Shown one piece after another: positions 46,380 to 55,924 of a DNA stretch of 64,000 nucleotides. The position numbers and the translations under genes are program-made. Source of the DNA: Pseudomonadota bacterium (GTDB lineage: Bacteria; Desulfobacterota; Binatia; UBA9968); assembly GCA_021324155.1 (NCBI GenBank), contig JAJPJQ010000010.1, positions 166,397-230,396 on the forward strand. The letters are read 5' to 3'. Below the pieces are notes generated by a model. It was not told the origin of the DNA. It saw only the letters and a list, made by a program, of their open reading frames with translations, and searched no databases. Numbering within the stretch: the stretch's first letter is position 1; every line of letters begins with the position of its first letter.

Positions 46380-46799
46380 ATGAAGCGAGTCACCTACAGG
46401 TCGGATGGGTTTACACTCATCGAGGTGCTGACGTCGATTGTCATCGCCGGCATCCTCATTGCCATCGCGCTGCCGGCGTTTTCCAAATTGCTCCCCAGCA
46501 TTCGTCTGTCGTCCGCGGCACGCCAAATCGCGACCGATTTGCAGCTCGCCAAAATGCGCGCGATCTCTCGGCACACGAGCCAGACGGTTACGTTCACGGT
46601 AAGCTCAGCGTCCTACACCTTCGGCACCGATACGCGGAGCTTAAGCACGCTTTATCCGGGCACTTCTATCTCCAGCGTCTCCGCAAACCCGACTTTCACG
46701 ACGACCGGAACGGCAAATGCAGTGACGATTACGATTTCGAATAACGGGAAAACGAAACAAATCGCGGTTACCGCGATCGGCAGGGTGACCGTTCAATGA
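46380..46799 (+). CDS. fimT: Minor pilin of the GspH/FimT family
   Basis: 139 residues. The prepilin leader MKRVTYRSDG is cleaved before FTLIEVLTSIVIAGILIAIA, with Glu at mature position 5. The GspH signature is RLSSAARQIATDLQLAKMRA after the helix. The Thr/Ser-rich globular part has no Cys. FimT/FimU proteins act in the priming complex at the pilus tip. First gene of the operon behind the sigma-54 promoter; its stop overlaps the pilV start as ATGA. Confidence 0.9.
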   Translation: MKRVTYRSDGFTLIEVLTSIVIAGILIAIALPAFSKLLPSIRLSSAARQIATDLQLAKMRAISRHTSQTVTFTVSSASYTFGTDTRSLSTLYPGTSISSVSANPTFTTTGTANAVTITISNNGKTKQIAVTAIGRVTVQ

Positions 46800-47224
46800 A
46801 GCGCGTAATCAAAAAACAAGCCGGGTTTTGCTTGCTCAGTCGGGTTCGCTCGAGCTCCGGTTTCACGCTTATCGAGGTGCTCGTCGCGATCGGCATTCTC
46901 TCGATAGGCATGCTGGGTCTCGCCGTCGGTGCGGTGTCGATTACGAGGGCGAACAAGACCTCGCAGTTTCACACGATGGCGACTAACCTGGCGCAGGAGA
47001 AACTCGAGCAGTTAAAGGCGACGACAGTCGCGAACGTGACGCAGTGCACCACCAGCAACTGTGAGACATCGAAGCCCACGTACCTCGGCGTGACCTTCAC
47101 GCGGAAATGGACGGTCACGGCTAACACGCCGGCCGCCGGCCTCAATCAAATTACCGTGACCGTAGACTGGACCGACTACACGTCCCATTCGGTCTCCGTT
47201 ACCTCGGCGATGTCGACGTCATAG
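46796..47224 (+). CDS. pilV: Minor pilin PilV
   Basis: 142 residues with a longer leader of 22 residues (MKRVIKKQAGFCLLSRVRSS SG) cleaved before FTLIEVLVAIGILSIGMLGL, the typical PilV helix in which position 5 is Glu. Gln-Ala-Gln-type spacing MATNLAQEKLEQLKA is also a PilV mark. A Cys pair (in QCTTSNC) is present in the globular part. It is a tip subunit that assembles with PilW, PilX and PilY1. It is coupled to fimT by ATGA. Confidence 0.88.
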   Translation: MKRVIKKQAGFCLLSRVRSSSGFTLIEVLVAIGILSIGMLGLAVGAVSITRANKTSQFHTMATNLAQEKLEQLKATTVANVTQCTTSNCETSKPTYLGVTFTRKWTVTANTPAAGLNQITVTVDWTDYTSHSVSVTSAMSTS

Positions 47225-47235
47225 ACAGGACGATC

Positions 47236-47898
47236 ATGCGGAACGAAAAAGGTTTTACGCTGATGGAATTGCTGGTCGCGATGTCGATCAGCTTAATCGT
47301 TTTGTTCGCGGCGCGGACCGTTTACCGTGTCCAGGCGCACACGGTCAAGGCACAGGAATACCAGATGGAGGCGGAGGAATACGGGCGCGTCTCGCTCGAT
47401 ATCATGGCGCGCGAGATTCGCAACCTCGGCTATTTTCCCACACAGACGGTTTGTCCGTCACCCGTAAACACCAGCGGCATCGTCACGGCGACGGCGACAA
47501 GCATCCAATTCGTTTACGACGCCGACGGTAATGGCAATTGCACCGGCACCGGAGAGAACATCACCTACACGTACGACTCGGCGACGAAGAACATCTCGCG
47601 CACTGCAGACGGTTCGACCGAGACGCTCACGAACGGCAACGTAACGGCGTTTCAGTTGATCTACTACCCGAAGCAAACCACCGCCAGCGCGCCTTCGCCG
47701 TACTGCAATTCCGCCAACAATCCTGCTGGCTGCAGCGGCAACGCATCGGCCAATCTCGGCAGCATTCGGCGTGTCTCGATTTCGCTCACTATCAAGCTGC
47801 TAAAGAGCGACAAAACCTTCGACGGCGTCAACGCCACCGCCTGGGGGCAGCACGACGTAACGATGAGCACCAACATCAACTTGCGGAACCGTTCCTGA
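47236..47898 (+). CDS. pilW: Minor pilin PilW
   Basis: 220 residues. A short leader (MRNEKG) is cleaved before FTLMELLVAMSISLIVLFAA, with Glu at position 5. SLDIMAREIRNLGYFP is the conserved PilW block after the helix. The globular part is large, Thr/Asn-rich, and has four or more cysteines. It bridges PilV/PilX and PilY1 at the pilus tip. It starts 11 bases after pilV. Confidence 0.88.
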   Translation: MRNEKGFTLMELLVAMSISLIVLFAARTVYRVQAHTVKAQEYQMEAEEYGRVSLDIMAREIRNLGYFPTQTVCPSPVNTSGIVTATATSIQFVYDADGNGNCTGTGENITYTYDSATKNISRTADGSTETLTNGNVTAFQLIYYPKQTTASAPSPYCNSANNPAGCSGNASANLGSIRRVSISLTIKLLKSDKTFDGVNATAWGQHDVTMSTNINLRNRS

Positions 47899-47912
47899 TA
47901 CGAGGTCCTGAA

Positions 47913-47945
47913 ATGAATACAGGCATGAAAGAAAATCTTCTATGA
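47913..47945 (+). CDS. Ten-residue minicistron leading into pilX
   Basis: An ATG at 47913 starts the reading frame MNTGMKENLL and ends in TGA at 47943-47945, which overlaps the pilX ATG as ATGA (47942-47945). A GAGG element 7 bases upstream serves the minicistron, while pilX itself has only a weak A-rich upstream sequence. It may carry ribosomes to pilX by coupling; the peptide itself need not have a role. Confidence 0.4.
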   Translation: MNTGMKENLL

Positions 47946-48439
47946 AGAACGCCGCGGCCATTCTCCGATCCGAGCGCGGCGTCTCTCTAGTTGTCGTCCT
48001 GATGCTGACGTTCATTATTCTCGCGATGACCGGCGCCGGCATGTTTTTCAGCAGCATCGATTTGCGCGCGAGCGGGAACTTTCGCAACGGCACGCAGGCG
48101 TTTTTTGCGGCCGACACGGGCGTCAATTACGCTTTCACGCGCATAGTGCTCGATCCGACTGCATCGACGGCGGCTTTCGGCCCGATCACGCTCACGGGCG
48201 GCCTTAAATTTTGCAGCGGCTCGGTCGCCGCCACGGGAACGAGCTGCACGGGGCAGGCGTTAGGTACTCCCAAAATCATTAACATCCAAAACTATAATCT
48301 TGCATCGGGGGCAGGCTACGGGAGCGGCGCGTCCGGCTTTAAAGGTTATCAGTATAAGATCAACGTAACCGGCGTGGGTGCGCTTTCGGCCGCGCGCGAG
48401 GTCGAAACGCAGGTTGTCTACTCGCCCGTGGCGAACTGA
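47942..48439 (+). CDS. pilX: Minor pilin PilX
   Basis: 165 residues. The leader ends ...RSERG before VSLVVVLMLTFIILAMTGAG. Position 5 of the mature helix is Val in place of Glu, as is common for PilX/GspK-type subunits that cap the tip and need no Glu5 contact. The block SIDLRASGNFRNGTQAFFAA is the PilX_N signature. Two Cys residues lie in FCSGSVAATGTSCTG. It follows pilW by 43 bases, with a ten-residue minicistron between. Confidence 0.85.
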   Translation: MKNAAAILRSERGVSLVVVLMLTFIILAMTGAGMFFSSIDLRASGNFRNGTQAFFAADTGVNYAFTRIVLDPTASTAAFGPITLTGGLKFCSGSVAATGTSCTGQALGTPKIINIQNYNLASGAGYGSGASGFKGYQYKINVTGVGALSAAREVETQVVYSPVAN

Positions 48440-48448
48440 GGTGAGGTC

Positions 48449-51391
48449 ATGAAAAAAACACTTACGTGGATCTTGATCATTTTTCTTACTTGGGGCGGCC
48501 ACGTGCCGCGCCCGCGGGCTGACGACAGCGATATTTTCGGCCAGAACATCCAGCCGAACGTGGTCATTATGCTCGATAGCTCGCAAAGCATGAACGATTC
48601 TGTTCCCGGCACCCCTTACGACCCCAACACGAGCTATACCACCGCCAATAAGTGCGGCAGCACCGGCACCAGCAGCTGTACTCGGACGACGGTCTATAAA
48701 TTCAGCAGCAATAGATACACAACCTATGCTTCGAGCATCGCCAATGTCGGGAATGCCGATGTCCCGCCCGCCGGAAGCGCGAGCGAGGCGCGCGACAAGC
48801 TCACAAGCGATGGCTTTTGGACCGGCAAAATCGGTGGAACGACGTTCAACCTGTTCTACGGCAATTATATTGACTATACATTCTGCACGTCGTGCCAGAA
48901 CCTCACGCCGAAAATCACCATCGCCAAGCGCGTGGTTACGACGCTCCTCAGCAATACTACCGGGGTGCGCTTCGGCGTGATGAAGTTCCGGAGCAACGGC
49001 GCCGCGATGGTGTCGCCGGTCGGTACCGCCACGTCCACGATGGTGACGGCGGTCAACAACATGGCGCTGACCAGCGTCGGTACGCCGCTCGGGGATGCCT
49101 TGTTCGATGTCGGACAGTACTACAAGGGGCTTTACACGGGCCAGACTAGTCCGATCCAGTTATCCTGCCAACCGAACTTCGTTATCGTTGTGACGGACGG
49201 TCTGGAGAATAACACCAACAAGCTGCTCGTCAATGAAGCGACGAACCGTTATACGCAGGATCACTCTACGACATTCTCCGGGACCCAAAACGTCATCGTC
49301 CACACCGTCGGCTTCGGCATCTCGGCGAGCGAGCCGGGCAACCAGCAGGCGGCGGACGACATTCTTATTCAAGCCGCGGCCAACGGCCACGGCAACTTTT
49401 ATAGCACCGACGACGAGCTGCAATTGCAGACCGCTCTGCAGCAGGCCATCAGCCAAATCCTCGCCGCGACCTTTTCCTTCGCGACGCCCGTCGTGCCGAC
49501 GACGGCGACGAGCGGTATCGACAACGCCTATCTCGCCGCGTTTCAGTCGGACCCGTCGTCGCGCTTCTGGAAGGGGTTCATCAAGTCGTATCAACGCGAC
49601 AGCAACGGGCTTATTCCCGTCGACGCCAACGGCCTACCGCTTTCTTCGGCCCTGGTGTGGGAAGGCGGCGCGAAGCTGAGCAGCACCTCGGCGAGCAGCC
49701 GCACCATCTACACCAACGTAAGCGGCGTGCGGCAGGCTTTCACGAAGACCAACACCGCGATCACGCAGGCGCTGCTCAACGCGTCGAGCAGCACTGAGCA
49801 CGATAAAATCATCGACTATATCCGCGGTATCGATGCGTACGACTCCGATGCAGACGGCAACACGACCGAAGAGCGCGCCTGGAAGCTCGGCGATATCTTT
49901 CACTCGACCCCCGTGCTCATCAGCAAGCCCCCGGCGCTCTCATTTGACCCCACGTATAGTACCTTTAAAACGAACAACGCGAACCGCACGGTCGTGCTTC
50001 TCGTCGGATCGAACGACGGCATGGTTCACGCGTTTAAGGAGACCAACGGCGTCAATGCCACGGCGGACGGGACCGAGCTGTGGGGTTTTATTCCTTCCGA
50101 CCAGCTCGGAAATCTCAAGAATCTTCCGGTCAACTCTTCCGACCACCAATATTACGTCGACGCGAGCATCATCGCCGCCGACATCTGCACGAGCATCCTC
50201 ACCGATGGCACCGGCAACTGCAGCTCGGCATCGAACTGGAAGACCATCGCCATGTTCGGCGAGCGCCGCGGCGGAAAAAATTACAACGCGATCGACGTCA
50301 CCGATACGACCAGCCCCGCCATTTTGTGGAGCGCGCCGTTCACGGACGCCAAGATGGGCGAGACCTGGTCCGAGCCCGCGATCGGCAAAGTCAAAATGTC
50401 CGACGGGGGCGGCAAATGGGTCGCTTTCATCGGCGGCGGCTACTACACGCCGAGTAACAACAGTTTCGGCAAGGCGTTCTTCGCCATCGATCTCGCGACC
50501 GGCGCGAAACTGTGGGAGTACTCGAAGCCCGCGAGTCCGACCGACGACAAGCAGTACATGAACTTCAGCCTCGCGGCGAATCCGACCGCGATCGATCTCG
50601 ACGGCGACGGCTTCATCGATTATGTCTACATCGCCGACGTCGGCGGGCAGGTATGGAAATTCAGCGTCGAGCCGTCGGGTGGAACGACTCTATCGAGCGG
50701 TTTAGCGACGAACTGGACCGGCAAGCGTATCTTCGCCGCCGCTTCCTCGCAGACGAATCCGCCGGCATCGGGCGAGTATTACCCTACCCAGGGCATGTAC
50801 GCCGCGCCGGCGCTCGCTTTGGATGCGTCCAATAACCTATGGGTCTTCATAGGCAGCGGCGACCGCAACCATCCGAACAACACGAGCAGCAATCGCTTAT
50901 ACGGTTTCAAGGATGTTGCGTCGAACATGACCAACGGTAGCGCGCTGACAGAGTCTTCGCTCACGAACTTGAGCAGCGGCTCGGGAACAATCACCAACGG
51001 CTGGTACGTTCCGCTCGCGACCGGCGAGAAAATCCTATCGGCCGCCGAGGTCTTCAACGGCATTGTATTGTTTACCACGTTCACGCCGACGACGCAGGTC
51101 ACCTGCTCGAGCGGCGGCGGCGCGGCGAAGCTTTACTCTGCCAACATGACAACCGGTGACGCGGGCCTTAACCTCACGAACGCCGCAATGCTGTCGCCCG
51201 GCAACGCGGTTCTCGACAACGGTAAATCGATCGGAACCGGAATTCCATCAAAGCCGGTTATCGTCATGACCGGTTCGGGCGCGAGCGCGTCCTCGTGGAC
51301 GCTGCAATGCACGACCAACCAGCAGTGCAGCAGCGCCGGCCTGCCCGGCGGTCCGAAGGCACAGCTCGTCGGCTGGCGGGAGGTTTTTTAA
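48449..51391 (+). CDS. pilY1: Pilus tip adhesin PilY1
   Basis: 980 residues. A signal peptide (about 1-24) precedes a von Willebrand A-type domain with an intact MIDAS (D43-S45-S47 in VIMLDSSQS; later DGLENNTN), which runs to about residue 340. The C-terminal half is the PilY1 beta-propeller, with the calcium loop DLDGDGFIDYVYIAD at about 716-728 and FIGGGYYTPSN. PilY1 sits at the pilus tip, controls retraction and is a mechanosensor and adhesin in other bacteria. It follows pilX by 9 bases and precedes a TPR protein with no gap. Confidence 0.93.
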   Translation: MKKTLTWILIIFLTWGGHVPRPRADDSDIFGQNIQPNVVIMLDSSQSMNDSVPGTPYDPNTSYTTANKCGSTGTSSCTRTTVYKFSSNRYTTYASSIANVGNADVPPAGSASEARDKLTSDGFWTGKIGGTTFNLFYGNYIDYTFCTSCQNLTPKITIAKRVVTTLLSNTTGVRFGVMKFRSNGAAMVSPVGTATSTMVTAVNNMALTSVGTPLGDALFDVGQYYKGLYTGQTSPIQLSCQPNFVIVVTDGLENNTNKLLVNEATNRYTQDHSTTFSGTQNVIVHTVGFGISASEPGNQQAADDILIQAAANGHGNFYSTDDELQLQTALQQAISQILAATFSFATPVVPTTATSGIDNAYLAAFQSDPSSRFWKGFIKSYQRDSNGLIPVDANGLPLSSALVWEGGAKLSSTSASSRTIYTNVSGVRQAFTKTNTAITQALLNASSSTEHDKIIDYIRGIDAYDSDADGNTTEERAWKLGDIFHSTPVLISKPPALSFDPTYSTFKTNNANRTVVLLVGSNDGMVHAFKETNGVNATADGTELWGFIPSDQLGNLKNLPVNSSDHQYYVDASIIAADICTSILTDGTGNCSSASNWKTIAMFGERRGGKNYNAIDVTDTTSPAILWSAPFTDAKMGETWSEPAIGKVKMSDGGGKWVAFIGGGYYTPSNNSFGKAFFAIDLATGAKLWEYSKPASPTDDKQYMNFSLAANPTAIDLDGDGFIDYVYIADVGGQVWKFSVEPSGGTTLSSGLATNWTGKRIFAAASSQTNPPASGEYYPTQGMYAAPALALDASNNLWVFIGSGDRNHPNNTSSNRLYGFKDVASNMTNGSALTESSLTNLSSGSGTITNGWYVPLATGEKILSAAEVFNGIVLFTTFTPTTQVTCSSGGGAAKLYSANMTTGDAGLNLTNAAMLSPGNAVLDNGKSIGTGIPSKPVIVMTGSGASASSWTLQCTTNQQCSSAGLPGGPKAQLVGWREVF

Positions 51392-52063
51392 GTGCGATTC
51401 ATTATCTTCGGCTTAGCGGTTCTGTTGTCGATCGGTACGGGCGACGCCGGAGCCGCCGGCGATGACGAGCAGCTTAGCGCTCGGGGTGTGGAGTTGTTGA
51501 AACAAGGCAAGACGAGCCAAGCCATCGATGAGTTTTTGAGAGTGATCGAATTAAATCCCAGAGAAACCGCGAGCCGGATGAATCTCGCGGTGATCTACGA
51601 GCGCGAGGGCCGGCTGGATGAGGCGATTTATCATTATGAGAAAGTGCTGAACGTCGAGCCTCGCAATGTGACCGCGCACAACAATTTAGGCGTCCTCTAC
51701 AGCCGCAAAGGCTCGCACGATGAGTCGATCGGCGAGTTTGAAGCCGTACTCGAAATTGACGGCAAGAACGCTCAGGCGGCTAAGAACCTGGATGTGGCCA
51801 AGAAGACTCGCGACGCTGCCAAGGAACGCGAGCGGCAGATCGAGTCTGCCAAGAAGGCCGCCGAGGCCAATCCGAAGAATCCCGGCGCGGTTTACAATCT
51901 GGCGCGTGCCTATGCCTTCTACGGCAAGAAAGAGGACGCGCTCGCGTGGCTCGATAAGGCGATATCGCTCGGCTATAATGATCTCGCCTACCTAAAAACC
52001 GACAGCGCTCTCGAAAGCTTGCGCAACGACCCTGAGTATCAGCGGCTGATGGCCGGTCGATGA
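51392..52063 (+). CDS. Periplasmic TPR-repeat protein
   Basis: 223 residues starting with GTG immediately after the pilY1 stop. A signal peptide (MRFIIFGLAVLLSIGTGDAG) precedes about three tetratricopeptide repeats (about residues 27-135; GVELLKQGKTSQAIDEFLRV, NLAVIYEREGRLDEAIYHYE, NLGVLYSRKGSHDESIGEFE), a charged helix, and a last repeat (NLARAYAFYGKKEDALAWLD). No enzyme motif is present. The position suggests a pilus assembly role like PilF-type proteins, but PilF is usually lipidated and this protein lacks a lipobox. Function is unproven. Confidence 0.75.
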   Translation: MRFIIFGLAVLLSIGTGDAGAAGDDEQLSARGVELLKQGKTSQAIDEFLRVIELNPRETASRMNLAVIYEREGRLDEAIYHYEKVLNVEPRNVTAHNNLGVLYSRKGSHDESIGEFEAVLEIDGKNAQAAKNLDVAKKTRDAAKERERQIESAKKAAEANPKNPGAVYNLARAYAFYGKKEDALAWLDKAISLGYNDLAYLKTDSALESLRNDPEYQRLMAGR

Positions 52064-52149
52064 GCCCACGGGCCACAAACGCTCGACCGCTTCCCCCGGC
52101 GGTACGATCGGCGGCGCTCGCCATCAAGAAAAGCCCCGGAAATTCTAAT

Positions 52150-52178
52150 TTTACATGGGGCGGGGGAGGTGCTATAGT
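52150..52178 (+). promoter_or_regulatory. Sigma-70-type promoter of the response regulator gene
   Basis: TTTACA (52150-52155) and TATAGT (52173-52178) are spaced by exactly 17 bases; each matches consensus at five of six positions. The start codon is 59 bases downstream of the -10 box. Confidence 0.65.
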
Positions 52179-52236
52179 CGACCCTACGCGATACCGCTCT
52201 TCATCGTGGCGGTAAAGCGGGTATTAAAGGAAGAGA

Positions 52237-52623
52237 ATGGATACAAAAAAAACGATCATGGTTGTGGACGACAACCCCGATATCATCACGATCGTGCGCA
52301 CCATTCTGGAGGGTAAAGGGTATAACGTCTCGTCTGCCTACAGCGGAGCGGAGCTTCTCTCAAGCCTCGAAAAAGACAAGCCCGATCTCGTCGTACTCGA
52401 TATCATGATGCCGCAGATGGATGGCCTCGAGGTCCTGACGCGACTGAAAGCGGCGCCGGAGACCGCCTCCATTCCCGTGATCCTTCTCACAGCCAAGGTA
52501 CAATACGAAGATGTGCTCGGCGGCTACAAGCTCGGCGCCGATTACTACATCACCAAACCGTTTACCAGCACGCAGCTCATCAACGGCATTAATCTGTTGC
52601 TCGGTGAAGGCAAGCCTGCCTAA
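52237..52623 (+). CDS. Single-domain CheY-like response regulator
   Basis: 128 residues comprising only a receiver domain. The acidic pair is Asp11-Asp12 in VVDDNPD, the phospho-accepting Asp is at 55 in VVLDIMMPQMDG, Thr85 lies in ILLTAK, and Lys107 in ITKPF. No output domain follows. It could act like PilG/PilH in twitching control, given its place after the pilus operon, but no kinase gene is in the window and its partner is unknown. It has its own promoter and an AAGGAAGAG ribosome site. Confidence 0.9.
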   Translation: MDTKKTIMVVDDNPDIITIVRTILEGKGYNVSSAYSGAELLSSLEKDKPDLVVLDIMMPQMDGLEVLTRLKAAPETASIPVILLTAKVQYEDVLGGYKLGADYYITKPFTSTQLINGINLLLGEGKPA

Positions 52624-52736
52624 CGAGTCCCTCCCAGCCTAGGTCATCGATAAAATTTGCCGGCGCGAGTCCCGGGCCGACGGTCCGAGCCATAAATATC
52701 CTGGATTCCGGCCGGCGAAGCCTATATTCTTAGTCG

Positions 52737-53375
52737 GTGGTCCGCTTTATCACTTTCGAAGGCGGCGACGGCTCGGGAAAAAGCACGCAGCTGAGACTGC
52801 TCGCCGAATATTTATCGACCCGCGGCCGTCAGGTTGTTTGTACGCGCGAGCCGGGCGGAACGAATCTCGGCAAAATGATCCGCCGCGTGCTGCTCGAAGC
52901 CGGCGACGAGAAGATCTCGCCCGAGACTGAGCTGTTTCTTTATCTCGCCGACCGAGCGCAGCACGTGCGCGAAGTCGTGACACCCGCGCTCGGCGCCGGT
53001 AAGATCGTTCTTTGCGATCGATTTACCGACTCGACGTTGGCGTATCAGGGTTACGGCCGCGGCGTCGATCTCCGGATCCTCGAGCAGCTAAATCGGATGG
53101 CGAGCGGCGGTGTCGCGCCCGATCTTACGTTCCTGCTCGACTGTTCTCCGGAACTCGGTCTTTCGCGGACGGCCGCGAGAATGGAAACCCAGAAGCCCGG
53201 CGGCCGGCGCGAAGACCGCTTCGAGCGCAAGGAGCACGCATTTCACGACCGTGTGCGCAGCGGCTTTCTCGAGTTGGCGCGGAACGACGCCAAGCGCGTC
53301 CGGCTGCTCGACGCCGCACGCTCGATCGCCGACCTGCACGCTGAGATTCGCGCGATCGTCGAACCGGCTTTATAG
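52737..53375 (+). CDS. tmk: Thymidylate kinase
   Basis: 212 residues from a GTG start (MVRFITFEGGDGSGKSTQLR). The P-loop is GGDGSGKS, the DR-Y/F-type substrate loop is CDRFTDSTLAYQGYGRG, and the lid region contains RREDRFERKEHAFHDRVR. The enzyme converts dTMP to dTDP. It heads the tmk-holB-metG-tatD group, a gene order shared by several bacterial phyla. A rare start codon with no clear ribosome site is noted. Confidence 0.94.
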   Translation: MVRFITFEGGDGSGKSTQLRLLAEYLSTRGRQVVCTREPGGTNLGKMIRRVLLEAGDEKISPETELFLYLADRAQHVREVVTPALGAGKIVLCDRFTDSTLAYQGYGRGVDLRILEQLNRMASGGVAPDLTFLLDCSPELGLSRTAARMETQKPGGRREDRFERKEHAFHDRVRSGFLELARNDAKRVRLLDAARSIADLHAEIRAIVEPAL

Positions 53376-53387
53376 GTAAATTCGCAA

Positions 53388-54380
53388 GTGTCTTTATCTT
53401 CCGATATTCTCGGCCACGCTGCGCAAGTCGCGATGCTGAGTCAGGCGCTAGAGCAGGGACGGCTGCACCACGCGTACGTTTTTCTCGGTCCCGACGGCGT
53501 CGGCAAAAAGACGATCGCGCTCGCGCTCGCTAAGGCGGTCCACTGCGGAGAAGCCGCGCGCGATTACTGCGGCGGCTGTGCGAACTGCGTCAAAATTGAC
53601 GGCGGCAATCATCCGGACGTTAGGCTGATCGCGCCGCTGCCGGGGAAAAAGGAAATCTCGATCGAGCAGGTGCGCACGCTTGAGAAAGAGCTCAACTACC
53701 GCGCCTTTTCGGGCAAAAAGAAGATCGGCATCATCGATCCTGCGTCGCTCATGAATCTATCGGCGCAGAACGCGCTGCTCAAGACGCTCGAAGAGCCGCC
53801 GGCTGATTCGCTTTTGATCCTGGTTTCCGCCAGTGCGGGTGGGCTTTTGCCGACGCTGCTTTCCCGCTGTTTGCGGCTATCTTTCGCGCCGCTGCCCGCG
53901 TCCGACGTGATCCGATATTTGATCGAGCGCAAAAGTCTATCACCGGACCAGGCGAAACTATTGGCTTCGGTTTCTCTCGGAAGTCTCGGACGCGCACTCA
54001 GCGCGAGCATGACTGAGCTCGCCGGACAGCGAGCAGCATGGATCGACGAAATGACCGCGATGCGGCAAAACGCCGGCTGGGCGGCGCTGGCGGAAGATCT
54101 TGCGAAAGATCGCGTCGAGGCGATCCAATTTCTCGAATGGCTGGCGGAATGGTACCGCGACGCGGCGATTTACCTCGTGATGGGCGATGCCGAGTGGATC
54201 GGCAATCGCGATCTGCTCGACAAGCTCCGCGCGCAGGCAGAGGGAATCACCGTCGACGACGCGCTCAGGCTTCGCGCCGCGGCTCTGGAAACCGCCGCGC
54301 GCATCCGGCGGAACGTGAACCGCCGCATGGCGCTGGAGAATATTTTCGCCGACATCGCCGGACTCGCAGCGCGGGATTGA
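53388..54380 (+). CDS. holB: DNA polymerase III delta' clamp-loader subunit
   Basis: 330 residues from a GTG start. The AAA+ fold shows a P-loop FLGPDGVGKKTIALALA, the four-Cys zinc module (about residues 44-66) ending CGGCANC, ALLKTLEEPPADSLLILVSA, and the SRC motif in LLSRCLRL. Together with the delta and tau subunits it loads the sliding clamp. It is 12 bases after tmk and 7 bases before metG. Confidence 0.9.
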   Translation: MSLSSDILGHAAQVAMLSQALEQGRLHHAYVFLGPDGVGKKTIALALAKAVHCGEAARDYCGGCANCVKIDGGNHPDVRLIAPLPGKKEISIEQVRTLEKELNYRAFSGKKKIGIIDPASLMNLSAQNALLKTLEEPPADSLLILVSASAGGLLPTLLSRCLRLSFAPLPASDVIRYLIERKSLSPDQAKLLASVSLGSLGRALSASMTELAGQRAAWIDEMTAMRQNAGWAALAEDLAKDRVEAIQFLEWLAEWYRDAAIYLVMGDAEWIGNRDLLDKLRAQAEGITVDDALRLRAAALETAARIRRNVNRRMALENIFADIAGLAARD

Positions 54381-54387
54381 AGCGACC

Positions 54388-55923
54388 ATGGACCGCATCT
54401 ACATCACGACGCCGATGTATTACGTGAACGCCGAGCCGCATCTCGGGCATACGTATACGACGATCATCGCCGACACGCTCAAGCGGTATTACCGGCAGCA
54501 GGGCGTCGACGCGTTTCTGCTCACGGGCACCGACGAGCACGGCGATAAAATCGCGCAGGCCGCGAAGGCGAACGGCATGTCGCCGCAAGCGTACGCGGAC
54601 AAGATCAGCGCGGTGTTTCGCGCGACCTGGGACGAGTGCGGCATCGACTACGACCATTTTCTCCGCACGACCGATGACTACCACAAGAAATTCGTGCAGG
54701 AGGTCCTGCAAAAAATTTACGAGGCCGGCGATATCTATTTCGGCGAGTACGGCGGGTTTTATTGCTACGGCTGCGAGCGCTTCTACACGGAAAAGGAGCT
54801 CGTCAGCGGCAAGTGCCCGGATCATCAAACCGTCCCCGCCTACATTAAAGAAAAAAATTACTTCTTCCGCATGAGCAAATACCAGCAGCGGCTGCTCGAG
54901 ACGCTCGAATCGAAGCCCGATCTCATCCGTCCCGAGCGCTATCGCGGCGAGGTGCTCGCGTTTTTGCGCGAGCCGCTGGAGGATCTTTCGATCTCGCGGC
55001 CGAAAAGCCGCCTCGATTGGGGCATTCCGCTGCCGTTCGACGGGGAGCACGTGACCTACGTATGGTTCGACGCGCTGCTCAATTATGTGAGCGTCCTCAA
55101 ACATAAAGGCGAAGAAGTCTTCGAGGCGTATTGGCCGAGAGCGAATCACTTGATCGCCAAAGATATTCTTAAGCCGCACGCGATCTACTGGCCGACGATG
55201 CTGATGGCCGCGGGGCTGCCGCTCTACGACCATCTGAACGTTCACGGCTATTGGGTGATGGATTCCGGCAAGATGTCGAAGAGCCTCGGCAACGTCGTGC
55301 GCCCGCTCGACATGAAAAAGCGCTTCGGCATGGACGCATTCCGGTATTTTCTGCTGCGCGAGATGCCTTTCGGGCAGGACGCGAACTTTTCTTACGACGC
55401 GCTGATCAACCGCATCAACGCCGATCTCGCCAACAACTTCGGCAACCTCGTGAGCCGGGTGTTGGCGATGCAGCAGCGGTATTTTTCCGGCGCCGTCCAG
55501 CGGCTCGGCGATTGGCGGCAGGAAGACACCGCGCTCCGGGATAAATTCGCCCAAGCCGAAGGAGAGATGAAGCAGCACATGGCTGCACTGCAATTTCATC
55601 GCGCGCTCGAATCGCTTTGGGGCGCTATCGACCACGCGAACCGCTATATCGTGCAGACCGCGCCGTTTACTATATATAAGGAGGAGGCGCAGCGCCCCCG
55701 CGTAGGCGAGATCCTGCACCACTTGCTGGAGGCGATCCGAACCAGCGCGCACCTGCTGGCGCCGTTTCTGCCGGACACGTCGCGCCAGCTGCATACGCTG
55801 CTCGGGATTTCAGCGGACGAAGTGAATTCACGCAAGCCGTGGGGGAGCTTCTTCGCCGCCGGCCATAAAGTCTCGCCGCCCTCGGTTTTGTTCCCGCGCA
55901 TCGAGCCCGAGGGCGAAAAGTGA
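54388..55923 (+). CDS. metG: Methionyl-tRNA synthetase
   Basis: 511 residues. The class I signature HLGH is at about 18-21, the KMSKS loop is at about 295-299, and a zinc knob with CYGCERFY...GKCPDH lies in the connective domain. WFDALLNYVSVL and the anticodon-binding helical domain complete the core. It lacks the C-terminal EMAP-like tRNA-binding domain found in some relatives (which reach ~650 residues), consistent with the short form. It charges tRNA-Met in the cytoplasm. tatD begins 1 base after the stop. Confidence 0.96.
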   Translation: MDRIYITTPMYYVNAEPHLGHTYTTIIADTLKRYYRQQGVDAFLLTGTDEHGDKIAQAAKANGMSPQAYADKISAVFRATWDECGIDYDHFLRTTDDYHKKFVQEVLQKIYEAGDIYFGEYGGFYCYGCERFYTEKELVSGKCPDHQTVPAYIKEKNYFFRMSKYQQRLLETLESKPDLIRPERYRGEVLAFLREPLEDLSISRPKSRLDWGIPLPFDGEHVTYVWFDALLNYVSVLKHKGEEVFEAYWPRANHLIAKDILKPHAIYWPTMLMAAGLPLYDHLNVHGYWVMDSGKMSKSLGNVVRPLDMKKRFGMDAFRYFLLREMPFGQDANFSYDALINRINADLANNFGNLVSRVLAMQQRYFSGAVQRLGDWRQEDTALRDKFAQAEGEMKQHMAALQFHRALESLWGAIDHANRYIVQTAPFTIYKEEAQRPRVGEILHHLLEAIRTSAHLLAPFLPDTSRQLHTLLGISADEVNSRKPWGSFFAAGHKVSPPSVLFPRIEPEGEK

Positions 55924-55924
55924 C

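Noticed and set aside
54265..55794. Long minus-strand open frame opposite metG and holB (509 codons)
   Set aside because: Antisense shadow of metG; arginine- and valine-rich with no motif, no ribosome site.
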